Source: Luscinia megarhynchos
Taxonomy: Eukaryota; Chordata; Aves; Passeriformes; Turdidae
Assembly: GCA_034336665.1 (NCBI GenBank)
Contig: CM067572.1
Location: 4,828,286-4,892,285 of the forward strand
DNA: 64,000 nucleotides
Direction of reading: 5' to 3'
A program made the position numbers and the translations under genes. A model generated the notes under the pieces. The model was not told where the DNA came from and did no database searches. It saw nothing but the letters and a program-made list of their open reading frames with translations. Shown piece after piece: positions 1-14,634 of this stretch (the stretch's first letter is position 1; every line of letters starts with the position of its first letter).

Positions 1-1117
1 ATGCAGGGCTGTAAATGATGCACAATATACTAATGAATGGCACCCAGGTAGCTTGAGTGGCACATCCCTGCCAGATGGAGCTCTTCACACTATTGGTCAA
101 TGGAGCAGGGTTTCCACAACATGAATCTCATAAATTTATAAGCTAATAAAGTACAAAGCACTTGTAGCTACATGGTGACTTACAGAGTTAGCATCAATTT
201 TGCAGTATTAATGATTACCTAAACATGATAAAATTCAAAATTGTAGCTGGATGCAAGCATGAGAATAGATTAACTGGTTAAAACAGCCCTGGAAAAAATT
301 AACTTATGGCAGTTCTCAGTCATGGTAACTTGGGACCTCACATGTTACAGAAGTTAAAACATTAGTCCTTTTTTATATGCAAGTTTAACAAGATAACTCA
401 AGATAATTATTCACTCCTATTTTCTCTCTTCATTCATACAAAAGCTGTTAGTAATTTTGAAAAAAAAAGCTCACTCATTTTGCCAGCACAGAAAACACTA
501 TAATCTGTCTTTAATGTTATGTAGCCATCATTATAATTTATTATTTATATGAGGGATAAAATAGCTGAGCTTACATTATGCTGGCTGGCAACAGAAGTTG
601 CACTTCTAGAGACAACCAGAGAAGATTGTAACACAAATGAGTAAATAATGAATTTCCTCTTCATTCTTCAGTTTATATTTTATTACAGAAGCTATTTTGT
701 CTCCATTTTATTAAACAGCTGTGATAAATTACTTAAGGAACATGCCTGTAATTTTATTTAATTTTAAAAAAGAAATAACTTTTCTGTATTACCCTTGAAT
801 TATTACCTTTTAGAAACACGACAACCTTCTTGGTCTTCTACAACTTAAGCTCATTCATTCTCCTTTTGTTCTACCTTATAAACAAAAGGAAACAAGCCAA
901 AACTTATGTGAAAAAGCCCAAAGAAATGCAAACTTAGAAGTGCAAAATTTATTGTGGTGCTATTCCACTTGTGTTGTGGTAATGTAGAAACCTCGTTTGG
1001 CTCTGTGTCAGTTCCCACCTGAAGTGTGGCTCTGATTTCAAAAGACTTCTCCAGGGCTATGTATCCATGTTCTTGTCTGTGGCCCTTCAGCAGTAAAAGA
1101 AAAAAGTAGATTTTTCC

Positions 1118-1144
1118 TTTTTTTTTTTTTTTTTTTTTTTTTTT
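1118..1144. repeat. Homopolymer T27
   Basis: A run of 27 T. On the minus strand this would be a poly(A) tail, but no retrocopy body is recognisable to its right. Confidence 0.95.
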
Positions 1145-4100
1145 GGAGGAATTTTCATCCATCTAATATTTGTTGGTGAGCCATAATTAAGGATTTTCTA
1201 TTGCTTTGAAGATATAAAAGCCATTTTCTGTACAGTAAAATCTAGCATATATTATGACAGCAGGGTTTTTATAACTTCCCTGAGGTGGCTATAGCGAGGT
1301 CATGGGATGCTTATTTGAATTTTTAGTCATGGGCAACACTTACTGAAATCCAAGATTTCCTCTCTTCCTGCTCTCTTTCTAACTTGTCAGCATCATGTAC
1401 ACTAACCCTCACTAAATCCCTCAGGGGCTGAGAACAGCTTTTGCCAGTCCCTATCTTTCTTGAGTTTAGAATTGTAGCATTCAGATAGCATTCATCAGAT
1501 AAGCTGTTATTTTGATACTGGTTTTGCATAATTTTAATGAAATGTTAATAGGTCACAGTTAATTCTTTCCATTATGACAAATGATTGCCTCCAGCAGAGC
1601 TGATCTTACGAGTGTAGAAAGCAGAGGATCTGTTCTGATGTTATTTGGATAAGTTAGTTTGCCAGTCAGTTTTGTTTGATTATCACAGCAGCCATTAAGA
1701 AGCAAATATTAAATGTCAGAAGATAACAGCCCCCTAAAATGCCAAGTGAAGCCAGTGCTTTTACATGCAAACCCCTTGCTCTGTCTGAAAGCAACATTGG
1801 TACATACATATATCAGAATAGTCATCTTGCAGATTGCATCAGACACTTCAAGGGGTTTGAGTCCTTTCCCTCCCCTGTAACTTTTCCCACATCAAATCTA
1901 GCCCAGTGTCCAGTCTGATGGGTTTCAGTGGCAATAGGATACCTTGTGTACAGAGCTGATTACTTGTGAGAGCATGTGCTTAGGATAATGAGCATGTTTC
2001 ATGGTTTAATTAAAGGGAATGTGTAAGGGAGTGCAGCTTTCTTTCCCTTGCTAGGTGGGGAGAGAGCTCTCATTTTTTCTGATCCTGTGCAAGCCTTGTT
2101 CCTGCTCTCTTTTCCTCCTCCTCTCCCTGTTAGTGCAGTTTACCTCTTCTGAAGCAGTCTCTGCTCCTGGGAGGATTGCCTGTCCTGGCTCTGAACCATT
2201 TCTGCTGTGGTGCATCATTAACTAACAAACACTGACACGGGGAAAGTGGGAAGAACTTTGAGTTCCCAGTTTTGAGACACTGGGGAGCCCTTGCTGCCCT
2301 TGGCTGAGCTGAAGCACAGCAGGGCCTGCAGACAAACCTCAGGCAGCTCAGGGCAGGTGGAAAAGATCAGGAGAATGGACTTTTAGGAGATGTGGTGCTG
2401 TGTGCTATTTCACCATGGAATGTGGAATAAAAATCTGACCTTGTGTCCATGTCTAGCAGTGTAGTATTGGTGTGCACTTTAGTTAATTGCTTTTTAGAGC
2501 ATTAATTAATTATGCTGCTTACCAACATAATGCCATTATTGTGTCAGTGAAACTTCAGCACAAGCAGGACTTAAGGATACATATCTGCTCACAAAGTCCC
2601 ACCAAATTAAAAAAATATTGCTATAGGTTTATTGTCTAGGAGATTTCCCTAAGGAAGGATGGGCTGCTGCTTCCACGCTCTTTCTCTTCCCTAACACCAT
2701 AAACAGATTGTGAGTGAATGTACTTCATCCTGATTAACAATAGATTTGTGTCACCACAGATAACACATGTGTATATCTCCCTCATTTGCAAGTGCTCAAT
2801 AGAGCGTGGATCTCATTTGGAAAGGGATAATACCCTCGAGTTGGGGAGGATGAGCAGTGTGCACTGGGATGGCTGCCCTAGTTATGGAGCAGCCCTTTGC
2901 TCCTCTTGGGGAACCAAATTTCCCCTTCTCTGAAGCCCTGGCCAGGCCCTGTGAGTGGATCTTTGCATCAGGTACCATTGCAATAATGCTGGACACAGGC
3001 AGAGTGGTGCAAGTTTCTGGCACTGGGAGGTTTTGTCCACACCTTACAGCTCTGCAGGCAGCAGGGCAAAGGCAATCCCTGCTTCAGGTGCAGGGAGGTT
3101 TTCCACCAATTCTTGTGATGGTAGAGTAAAATACATCAACTTTTAACCACTCATAATACCACTTCATCAGCAGTGCTTCACTGCACTATCCATGCTCTGT
3201 GTTTGAGTATTTTATCTGCTAATTATGGTGTTCCAGTATCTAATATGCATGAACATACTATAAGGAGTATTAAAACAGAATAAAAATTAAAAACACCTGG
3301 GACCAACTCATAAAGCTTTGCCACTTTTGTAAGCCTGTTTCAAATATTCAATTAAAATTATTCTTTTTTTTTCATCTCAAAAAATTAATAGTGCTTAAAC
3401 ACAGCCATGACATGAATTCGAGGTGTTTTTCTTCCGAGAGACAAAGCAACCTTATAATTATAGCCAGATCACTTAGTATGAACTGTGATAATAGTTTTAA
3501 TAGTGTTGCCTTTGATACCTTTGTGCTATTCATTGTAGATGAGCACTTAATCCCTGGAATCTTCCACCAATAAATTCAAGTGATTATTTTTTTTTAAGGA
3601 GAAGTCCTACATAGTTGCTTGCTGTACAATAAGCGTTTTACTATCTCCAGGCAGTTTTATTACCCCACTGTGTTTTCAGTACAGAGCCCTGACCCTGTAC
3701 TGGGATAGAAGCCAAAGGATGAGCAGCATGAGATATTATAATTTGGTTTTATTTGAGACCCTTTTAACAATATAATAATTTATGACAGCTAAGCTTTCCT
3801 TTGGGAAAACATGTAGGAAACAATTTTATCTTTAAACTCACTTTCAAAAATACTGGTTTGGACAATTTTTTCTTAAGAGGTATGTTTGTAGGAAGCACAG
3901 CTAATTAATCTAAATATCCTTGGGTTTGTGGCATTTAGGTATAAATGAAGTTATATATCTCCTAGCAGGGATGTTGAGTGCTTTGTTTAGAAAAATGTTG
4001 GAGTCAGCACTGTTCTCTGACACGGTGTCTCGGTGCATCCGCAATATTCACATACCCAGAACCTATTTTGCTGAATCTAATTGATTCACACATTCTTCTC

Positions 4101-5080
4101 TGAAATTATTTAATATCTCATGTTCACAAAGATAGCAACTTTTACAGATCATTTCATTTAAAATGTAGGATTCCAGTTTATACTTGATAAGCCACAATGC
4201 TGGGAAGTGCAGCATTTTCATGAATAATAGCTGGAGTACCTGAAACAGTTTTTTAAACAACCTTTTTCTTTTTTTCCTTTTTCTTTTTTTCGCAAGTTTA
4301 ATTGAAGCAATCTAATGCATACACATACCATGAAAATTATATTTTGTGGTGTTCAGCTTTCAAGAAGGAGCTTTTAATTTATTTTAAACCAAGACTCTAC
4401 CCTGCTGATGGGTGGCAAACTGTTGTCTGCTGTATCTACAGATCATTCCAGCTTTTCTGTGCTCTAAATAGAAGACAGTGAAGCTTGCAACAAATCATCT
4501 GACTTCATGCACTGGTTTCTCTGTGCCACACTACTTCTAAATAAAGATAGGCATTCCAGCCATGTTCACAATTGAGCTTCAAGCTGGATTTCAAATTGTT
4601 GCTGCCTTTTGGAAAGGTGCATCAAGAGGTCTTGGTTTCTCTCTTTAAACAAAAGTTTTAGGCAATTGTAATGGTTAAGAAATAGCCTGAGCCATACATG
4701 TCTTATTTGAGTAATCATCTCTATTAACTTCTTATTTCTGAATATGTAAATAGGATCTATTTTAGCTGATTTAACATGGTTTTTATAATCTTGTTGGCCA
4801 TTCAGAGGGCTATTTCTTTAGTATTGGAGTTAAATGGTCTTCAATAGTGCAACACATCATGTTTTCACCTGTTGCAATCCTCTTGAAAAGCATGCTGTCA
4901 TATTTGAATGACTGCTCTGAGGTTTCTGGCAAATGCTGTTTTCTGGCTGCAATAATCAGTGAGGTCTAGGTTTTGGCCACAAACATTTTTAAGGAAGTGT
5001 TCAGGTCACCATCTGATTCCAGGTCCACTATTATCTTCTGTTATCACCTGAAGTAAAGGAGATTGGCATTTGCTTTACTT

Positions 5081-5098
5081 AAAAAAAAAAAAAAAAAA
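5081..5098. repeat. Homopolymer A18
   Basis: A run of 18 A with no recognisable retrocopy to its left. Confidence 0.95.
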
Positions 5099-8000
5099 GT
5101 AACCCATAGTAGTGCTTTCAGAGTGAGCATTTATTAAGCTGTTCTTATACCAAATTATTCTTATTAAATATTAACCAAAGTTCTTTTTAAACTTCTGGGA
5201 TCTATGTTGCATATTCCATGGCATAAATTTATTATATGTCTGTAGGGAGATAATAAGAGAGATGTGGTAAAATACAGATTTTCTATTAATATAATTTTAT
5301 CAATATATTGTGAGCATTTATATCCCCAGAATTGGATGTACCATGGGGAAAACGTTTTGTTTTCTGTAGACTGTGAGTGTGGAAAAGTAAAGAAAACCAT
5401 TTAAAAATTGACACTGCTTTCCAAAAAGAGAGATGGATTAGTCTGAGAGGAGCACAAGAAAACTGAAAGAGGTCACTGGACAGAAAGTTGATATGAGCCT
5501 GTCAGGTGTTTTTCCTTGTAAGGCCAGATATGCTTTATATGGTGCCTTAGCATTTGTTCTGTCAGTGAACCACACGTCACAAAAATCTTAATGGAAAACT
5601 TGAATTGCCTTACAGCACACGAGAACTGGCTTCCCTGCATCCTCCTGTCTTTCTGGGGTGCCCAAACTCCCAAAGATTTCATATGGAAATATTTAAAATT
5701 CCTGAAGTAAGGGTGCTTAACACTTCCTGAGGTGCACGCAGAAATCTATGTGTGAATCCTCCAGCTTGTGTGCATCCTGCTACCTTACCTACAAAGGGAA
5801 AAAAAATCACAATCATAGGCAGGAGGAAGCAAAATTGGCCAGTTTTATTGTACAGCTTGCTTATTTCAGTTGTGCTTAAAGATCAGCTGGGATCCTTCAG
5901 GCTGGAAGCATTGTGAACTCAAAGCAGCTGACAGCTCCTGGGCTGAAGTTTCACAGTAATGTAGAAAAAGCAGACAAATGTGGGAGCTGCTCCTTTTCCT
6001 TCTGCTGAGTTTTGAGCACAAGTTTATGGAGCTCATCCTCAGCTGCTCTATTCTGCTATTACTGGGATGATGTGAATGAAATGATGGCAATTTTTATCAG
6101 TGCCAATGTGCCCCCATGTTTACTGGAATTTTCTTTTCTCTAGTAAAAGTACAGCTGAAAGAAAATTTCAGCTACAGAAGAACAACTTATCCACATATTG
6201 GAAATGGAGCATATTAATTGGATATGTGTGAAATGAAAATTGCCTTGCAGAGAAACAGAAATCAAACCTACTATTTCCCAAGTATTAATTTCATCTGTTA
6301 TTTTACTTCATCTGCAGTGATAGGGGATGTCTTTTTTGCATTTAAAAAGCCAGAATCACTCTTTGGAGTTTCCAAATGAAAACATGCCTATCTTTTAATG
6401 TGGGCTGTTAAACTGAGACCTGAATGGCCTATTTATTTGCTTTGTTTGAGTGGAAACTGGATCTAATCTGTATGTACACCAAGGGCTCTTCCTCCCTCAA
6501 TTTCTCTGAAAAACTGCAATTAAATTTTAGACATAATAGGATTAAAGCATTATATTGCATATGACATGGCATTTGTGTGCAGAATTATTGGATTTTACAT
6601 TCTCACTGATATTTTACTTGAATATAGAGATAAAAAGATGACCTAATTCATCTTGTATATCTCTTTCAGAACTATCCCTCTGTTTTATGCTGCTTATTCT
6701 TTTTCAGTTTCATTTTAAGTTAGCCATTTCCCTGGAAGATTATTTCACAGCATATTAGACCTCACTGTTAGGTGGATTGTTTTTTCCCCGGTATACAGTT
6801 TTCTTATATCTTTAAAATATAGAAGACAGCAATTTTTTAATCTATTTTGAGCCCATGGAGCACAGTAAAAGTTGTAGTGAGGCACAATTTCACCGAAAAA
6901 AAAATCAAATATAACTGAAAAATAAGTATATTTAAAGAGAATATATTAATTAGCTTTGATTTTAAGGCAAATGAGTACTAAGTACTTGGGGAAATAGCTG
7001 TGTTCTAGAACTTATTTTTTTTTCTTAATTCTTCCAGTATCTCTTGCCAGTTTGCCTCCTGTTCTGTATTAGGGAAACTGAGGGCCACTTAAAAACTAAG
7101 GGCCATCTTCCTTCATTTGGAAAATTTGCTAATTTATTAATTTTTAAATATTTTTAGCCCCATAGCTCTGTGTGCAGGCCATCTGTGGGACAGTAAAAAC
7201 TCAATAGATTTGTGGCTAACATGCCAGTACTGCTTCCCCTTAACCAGCCAGGATGTGCAAGTGCTGAGCCAACATGCCAATACTCCTCTGATGAACGGGG
7301 AGGACAGAACAAAAATCTGTTGATTAAACACTCTGGCTGTGAGACAAGGTTGCAGATGCACAGATCAAATGATTGCATGCAGGATTTATGTGGCTTGGTG
7401 TTAGGGATGGGGTTTTTCCTCCCCTTTGCAAGCAGAAATGGCTGGCTGGTGCTTTCCTCTCCCAGACTGCAGAGGTGAAAACGAGCAGCTTTGGGGTGGC
7501 ACAGGGAGGCTTCACCCCCAGCCTTAGCCAGGGCTCCAGGCAATGCCTTGGCACCAAATTGCTGCACTTTTGTCCAGCAGTTCCCATTTTGGAAGAGAGC
7601 AGGGTCGAAGGAGTCCATTTGGCCAGTGGCTCAGGAAGAAGGGGCGTCCAAGAGACATCCCGGGTCAGGAGCAGCCAAGTGAGATCCATCCCCACCCCGG
7701 GATCCCGTAAGGAGCTGGCAGAGCTGGAGGTGCCTGTGACCCAGGCACAGAGCCTGCAAAGAGCCAGAGCACCTCTTTTGGGAACGAGGAGTACATCTTG
7801 TGGAAACGACAGGATTAGCCAGTATTTATGTGCTTTAATCGTGCTCCAAACACCCATCTGCAAAGAGGCGCCTTCAGATTTACCTTCCTGACAGAAAAAT
7901 GATGGCCCGTGCCACGTCCCAGGGATGAAACTGTAGGCAGATTTTCCACTGGCTGGCAAATGGAAGTGATTTAAACCCCTGGGTTTAAGTTGAAAATATC

Positions 8001-11000
8001 AACTTGAAAACGAGCATAAAAACACTCAGTTCTTTTTTTACAGAAAGACTTGCTAATAATTAGAACAACAATGAAGGTGATTTTCAAAACCCGTGTATTT
8101 TATTAAATATGGAGTTGGTTTTGCTCAGGCAGAAATACATACCACATGCTCATACTCATCTATCTGATGTAACTTAACATGCAATTGCTCAGAATATTAA
8201 TTTTACAGTCTTAACACAATTTATATTATTTTAGTTTTAGGGTGTTAAAAATGATGAATAATGTAGCTTAAGTCAGTAGATTAACTTCCTGCTCTACTTC
8301 TGTCATGCCATGTGTGAGCAGGAATTCAGTTTATATGATAAAATATAAAATATAATTTTAATTACTTGCATAAAACTGTCCAGAGAGTGCTGAGATGTAT
8401 TAAGAATCAATAAAATAAGATTATCCAAAATTTATTTTGGGTTACATACCTATTAGTAAAAAAGAAAATTTCCATCACTTTTGATGGCAATTAGGGTTTT
8501 TTCGGTCATCATTTGACAGAATTTCCATGATATTCTGATATCACAAAATGGCCATGCATGCATAGCACAGTTGTCAGAAGAGCCAAATTAGATTAAAGAG
8601 GTAGAAAATGAATTGTGCAAAGGCTGAACACCTCATGACTACAGAGGGAACTCTACCTAGCTGCTTGATATTCTGGAACCACTTCTTCTAAATTTTTGAA
8701 TTAATAGATGACATATTTTTCCTCCTAGTTTCTTGTCATAAAGTGAAAGAGGAAGCCTGCTGGCTTTTCAGCTCATAGCCATTTCTCCAACATTCAAGGA
8801 ATTAATCTGAAGGAGAAGATATTCTTCAGCTCATTAAGATTTGTGAGGCACTACTGGTTCAGTATAGTTTTAAATGAACATTTAAAGGATTTTAATAGGT
8901 TATCAGACATTTATATTTTAACATTATATTTTAGCATTGCTAATCACAGTATCACATAGAAATTTAGATGTGGTAATTTTTAATACAGAACTGCTTGTAG
9001 CCTAAATTAAGTAGCATTGATTGAAAATTGATTTTCCCTTCTGCTTGAGGTACAAATACTGGTGAAAGCGAATTGGGAAGGGAAATGATACCTAAACTGT
9101 TCAGTGCAATCCTCCAACCCACATCTGCATGGTGCATGTGTAATTCTGTGTAATGCAAGTTCAGTGATATAAGTGCCTCCTCATTACAGTGATACACGTG
9201 GTAATGAAGCATTGCATGTTGTAGTGCAAACTTCCCTCCGGGGACACCAGGCTCATTTGGAAGTCTCGTATCACAGCACCTCTCCAGGCTGAAAGCTGCA
9301 CAGATGAGATGGTTTTGTTATTCCCTGGCCTCCTATAAACTATTCCAAGAGATCAGCTGGCTTTGATGTTGCAGAATTTAGTGGAGAGGCAAGGTGGTGA
9401 TATTTATACCAGTATTATTCGTGATACCATGTCTGCATTTCACATTTGGGCCACTGATTAAGTGGATTTGTGCATTGGCTCACAAAGGTGTTTCGTGTTC
9501 CAGGTGGGTGGTGGTAGAACATGTGAGTTAATCTCTTAGAAGTGCAGGTAAGCAATCCCATAATTTGTGTACTTTACAATGATCCAGCTGAGAAACTCAT
9601 CCAGGAGCATAAAAGAGCCCTGATGAGAAAAAGATAAGCAACATATGTAAGTACAATCTTAGAACAGAGCCTTTAGCACTAATAGAATATTTTGTAGGAA
9701 TCTCATTAGGCTGTAACTAGAATTTACATACTGAACAATACTGTGCTAAATCTTCCCTTAAGGAGCAAAAATGAAAAGTAAACCTGGTTTCTTCCAGCCT
9801 TAAGATATTAAATGAAAATAATTTTTTTCATATTAGACAGCAGAAACAGTCTTTGCCTCCTTTGCTGCCTTGGCTCTGTGTTTCTGGTGCACTGAACCCA
9901 AAGTCCTTTGACCATATTCAAACCAGTGTTCTATGGTGCAATGTATACAAATCTGTGCAATCCTCACTTTCTGTGACCCAAAAAGTGCTAATCTCCCTTT
10001 CTGTGGGTAATGTTTTTTGCCAGCAATTCAGGCCTCACTGATTTTCTGTCACTGGAAACCACTACATGCTATGAAGTTCTGGAAAATGAGGAGCTCTGCA
10101 ACAAGGAGAGAATAGAAAACTATTTTAAATAATAATTATAAAAAGAGGCTATTTAAGGGGCATAACTGAGGCTGTGAAATGCACACACACTGCCTATGAG
10201 TTTCAGGGAACAGGAAATCAATTCCATAGTTACATTTCCAGGGTTTGCAGCAGTCTTTTGCACTACACCCATTGAATGCTCCATTTCTTTCAACTATCAA
10301 GGTTGCTGAACTTCAGATACACTTCTCCTACTGCGTTTACAAATCAATTAACTCAAAAGAACAAAGCTTTTTTCCATGCTAGAGAAGTAATGCTCATTAA
10401 ATTTTGGGTAAGGTGCAAAGACAATTACTTCTAAAAATGGATGAAATTAATTGCACTCTTGCTTGCTTTTGATCTTGTGCAGCTTACATTATGCTTGTTG
10501 GTTTTCTTCCCCCTCTCTTGAATGTGTTGGTGTTCCAGAGGTAGACATGGTTTAGTGATTAAAACAATATTTTTTTGAATAAATTTCAGTGTGCCCTGTC
10601 TGCTCTAAACATAATAAGGCTGCATAAAAAAAGTTTTCTGAGGTTTGATCAGTCCTTGCTCATCACTGTGGCATTCAGTGGAGTATTATGCAGCATGGTC
10701 ACTCTGAATCCTAACATTGAATTTTCTGTGATACTCTTTGGGGGTTTTTGAACCTGTGGTTTTAGATGCCTGGTTATGGTCCCTGGCCATGGCTGTACTC
10801 AACCCAAATTTTCCTTTCATTCAGCTAATTTGAATGCAAGCATGTCTTAGCAGAGTGGAAGGATGGAGATTTTGGTAATATTCCTACAAAATAGGGTCAG
10901 GCAGCAAAGCCTAGATGCCAGTGTTGATCTCTTGTCTAGTGCAGTGTGAGATCTGGGGGCAGCTGGTCCATGGTCATTGATTTCCCAGAGACTGGGAGGT

Positions 11001-14000
11001 AGAAGGGATGGTCTGAGAGCCCAGCTTGCTTTGACCCCGTCAGACCTGTCTGCCATGAATCAGTCCTTTTAAATCTTAGTTTCTCCCACTCTAAAGAAAC
11101 TAATACCCCTTATTTTTCAGGAAAAAATGGTGAGGATTAATTAACACTTTTGAATTTATGGTATTCATGTTAGGTACTAATTAGCGTTGTAGATACAACA
11201 CACTCGCTTTGGTATGAAGTTTTGCAGAAGTGACATCCACAAGTCCTGCTTGTTTAAACTTTTTTAGCTCCCAGTTGATGGCTGTTTCTTCAGAAATGCA
11301 TAATGACCTAGCAAGTGGCTTTTTGAAAAAGCACATTGTTGTTGTTGTTATATGCTGCTTTAATTTAATACAAATATCTGTTGAAAACAAAACCACTTCT
11401 TCACACTAATTTTTTCCCTGCGGTCGAAGTGTGGGAAGTGGACGCTTCTTGATTTAGCATGTAATTATTAAAAATCAAGACAATATCCTTTTAATTAAAC
11501 ACAAGAAGAGGAATAATATCACAAAACCTAGTTAAGAAGATAAATATTTTTTCTGAGAGTGGCTGCCTGTTTTCTGAGAGTGTTCCTGCAGTGAACCCCA
11601 TGCCTGATGAGCAAGTGCCTGTGGTCACTGGAAATATTGACTGAACAAAAGAGCAGGATTGGTTTTTTTCCTTTACCTGCATATGAAGGCAAGATGTGGA
11701 TTTCTGTGGATACATGTAGTTATGGAAGGAGGACTTGCAGATTGTTTCTTTCCTCTCTATGCAGTTGGGGATAGAAGCAGGAATAGGTACCTCAGTGGGT
11801 GTTGAGTGGGCATGAGGGAGATTTGGGGTTGCATGAAGAACATTTTCCATCTTGAGATGCTCAGAGACATTTGAGGACCATGGTTGTCAGGACCACTTTC
11901 AAACAGAGTTTTCTAGGAAAAAGAGTAGTGTTTAATTCCTCAGTTGAAGGAACACCTGTCCTGCCCCTGATCTGATTTTGGAATCAATAAATTGCTGAGA
12001 GGTATTTTGTGCATTTATATTATAACATTCATTAGTTATTAAACTTTATTTTTTAAAATTCTATTTCTTTTCCTCTCATACAGTTACATAAAGGAAGGGA
12101 GGAGGAAAAAGCCCCAATGTTTCTCCCAGTGAATTTTACATAGAAATAAGAATGTTTCACAAGTTGGAGATTTTCCTTGTAAGCACTATTCCAGACTAAT
12201 GATGAGAATGGAACTTTTTTCATTCATCTCAGGAACCCTCAATCTATCCAAAATGTAAAGGTTAATCATTGCAATCCAGTGAAAGATCTTAAACCATACC
12301 AGTAACTTTTTCTGAGGCTGGGGAAACCTGGACAAAAATGACTGTCCCATAGATACATGGTTTAGTAGCAATAGAGTAAAGTGATTGTAAAATCAGAGAA
12401 CTCTTGGGTTTGAGCCCAAACATTGTGTTTTAATCTGTATTTGTGGTGAGGAGCTATAGATACAGGGCAAGGGCTGAATTCTCCTAATGCAGCTATTAAT
12501 CATAGAGCTTCACAGTTCACAGCTCCCCTTCCTCTACCAAGTAGTTTCTCCAGGCAAGTGTATTAGATGAGGATGAGGCAAATGCCTGTTGATTAAGGGC
12601 TGATCTTGAAGTTCAAGTCTTCATCACCATGTTCTTGTGCTGTGTGATTGATGAGCCTCAACTATAATTAAATTTAAAGCCATAGATTTGGCAAGGAACA
12701 GTATCCATTAACTGGACTGATGTCATTTTATCTCCTGTGATTCATTAACAAGTGGCAGTGTGTGCTTCCTAGAGTTTACCTGATGTCCTAGGACACTGAA
12801 GGTAATGGTAAAGGTCTTGGGACATTTCGTTTGTTTGTTTTCCTAATATCAGAGAAGATGTCAGTTTAGGTTTGACTAATTTTTGGCTGTTCACAGAAGA
12901 GGCATAATGTTCTTAGAAGGTTTAGTATTCTGTTTATGATTGTTTAACATTCAGCATCAATGATTTTATTGCACAGACGTTGACATTTTACTCATTATCA
13001 CTTTGGTGTTCGTGCCAGGTTCTTGCAAGAAGTGTATTTTATGCCAGGTGCCAAATAACCTTTTGTCATCCTGCTGAATGAGGCACTGGTTTTGTCCTAC
13101 AGTCAAAAATTACATCCAGATCTTATGAACATGAAAAAATATCCATCTTCTCCTCTGCCTTCCCCTCTGACACACACACGATTTGGCAAGGACTCACAGT
13201 GCTTCAGAATCCATACGTTCTGCTCAAAGTGAGGAGAGACATGCCCCTCATTTCTTAAGATCATCTCAGGCCAGTTAAAGACCTGTGTAAAGGAATAGAT
13301 TTTTTTGATTTATCCAACGCTTGGCTCTAAGGATGATGACCAAACTGTTGAGCCATGAAGGCTACTTAAGTAAAAAAATGTGTTAGATTTTGGGACTTGA
13401 GGAGGTCCAAGACATATGAAATTTTGCCTATAAATATCTGTGTGCACTAAACCCACCCCTAAGGCTCCATGTGCCAACATGTGTAGGATGATTGTTCTGA
13501 GTCATGCTTTCAAAAAGAAAAGCCAGAACATAAAAAAGAACATAAGAAAACCTGTAAATCCTTTAATTAATTCAAGAATTATTTATGTTAAATTATCATA
13601 CATTTGCAGGATTACACATCTGCATTTTTCTTAACACACTCAACTATTTTAAACCTAGCAGCTAATTCCTAATTTGCTTTCATATATTCTTTGTAAAGGC
13701 AAAGAAAAGCTTAAGGATTCTTATGTAAACCAGATCATTCCAGTGCAATAATTTTATTACTGCAATCCATTACACAGCACTTTGGTGATAAAAGAGTATA
13801 TCTTGGAAAAGCAAATCCTGGACTTTGTGAAGTGTTGTGGGAGGTGGCTGTTTTGTTCTAAACCTATTTTATTAGCTTCCCTTTCCACTTGGCTTTATTC
13901 TAAGTAAAATGAAGTGGGAAAAAAACCTCCCCATGTATAAATCAACATGCTCCTTTTCTCTACTTAATTCAGCCAAAGAAATGACTTAAATACTCTTCTA

Positions 14001-14278
14001 TAGTACTTTACCACATTCCAAGAAAAAAGAAATGATGATGCAAATACTACCATTTCTTTCTGCAATAAACCTGTCGTGGGATTTGAGTTATTTGCTTGCC
14101 CTTTCAGGAAAAATAAAATAATAAAAAAAAAAAATCAGAAGACCTTAACACAGAATGCAGACCTGATTCATTACAAATCCCACATCCCTTGTTTCTTAGC
14201 AGTTTGAGCCAGGTTTAGAAAAACCTCTCATCAAATCAGGGTATAACATAAAGTTAAGAAGGAAAGGTGCTTGGCTTC

Positions 14279-14634
14279 TGTAAATGGTTTTACTTACTGG
14301 AAATCAAAGGAATTAGATAAACTTGGTCAGACAAAACAATCCTTCTAGGTCACCCTTGCAGCCTCAGGCCCCAAATGTATAAACAAAGATGAACTGAGGA
14401 GAAGCAAACTGGGGAGATGTGACTTCATTACCTGAAGCTGTAATTGGACAATTAACCCCTGATATGCAAATAGACCAAACTTCTGTCTGAAAAACTTCTG
14501 ACCATTGTCCACCTTGGCTGCAGCCTCCATGAGGCTTTTGCATTGCTCAAGGTGTATCTATTGAAGACCTTCAATAAATACTTTATTCTCTAACTCTCCT
14601 AGCCTCTGTTCTAGGTAGCCATTCCAAGACATCA
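14279..14634 (+). mobile_element. Degenerate solo LTR, endogenous-retrovirus type (probably ERVL-like)
   Basis: The block has the look of an avian retroviral LTR: a TG-starting left edge (TGTAAATGG), a mid-part with AATTGGACAATTAACCCC and TGATATGCAAAT, then AATAAATACTTTATTC, a polyadenylation signal in the usual R-region position, and a right part containing CTCTGTTCTAGGTAGCC. No gag, pol or env frame flanks it, so it is a solo copy. I could not find matching target-site duplications and both ends are approximate. Class assignment is from general resemblance, not a database match. Confidence 0.55.

Larger units (their letters stand above)
1..14278. other. AT-rich noncoding region, no recognisable gene
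   Basis: Apart from the two homopolymers I see no exon, RNA gene or identifiable transposon here. About 7200-7900 is a GC-richer block where frames stay open on both strands for 150-211 codons; none resembles a known protein and the mutual overlap points to composition. A (GTT)4 run lies at 11336-11349. Confidence 0.7.

Noticed and set aside
1118..1144. Poly-T run as the tail of a minus-strand processed pseudogene
   Set aside because: The sequence to its right shows no recognisable coding remnant in any frame and no target-site duplication.
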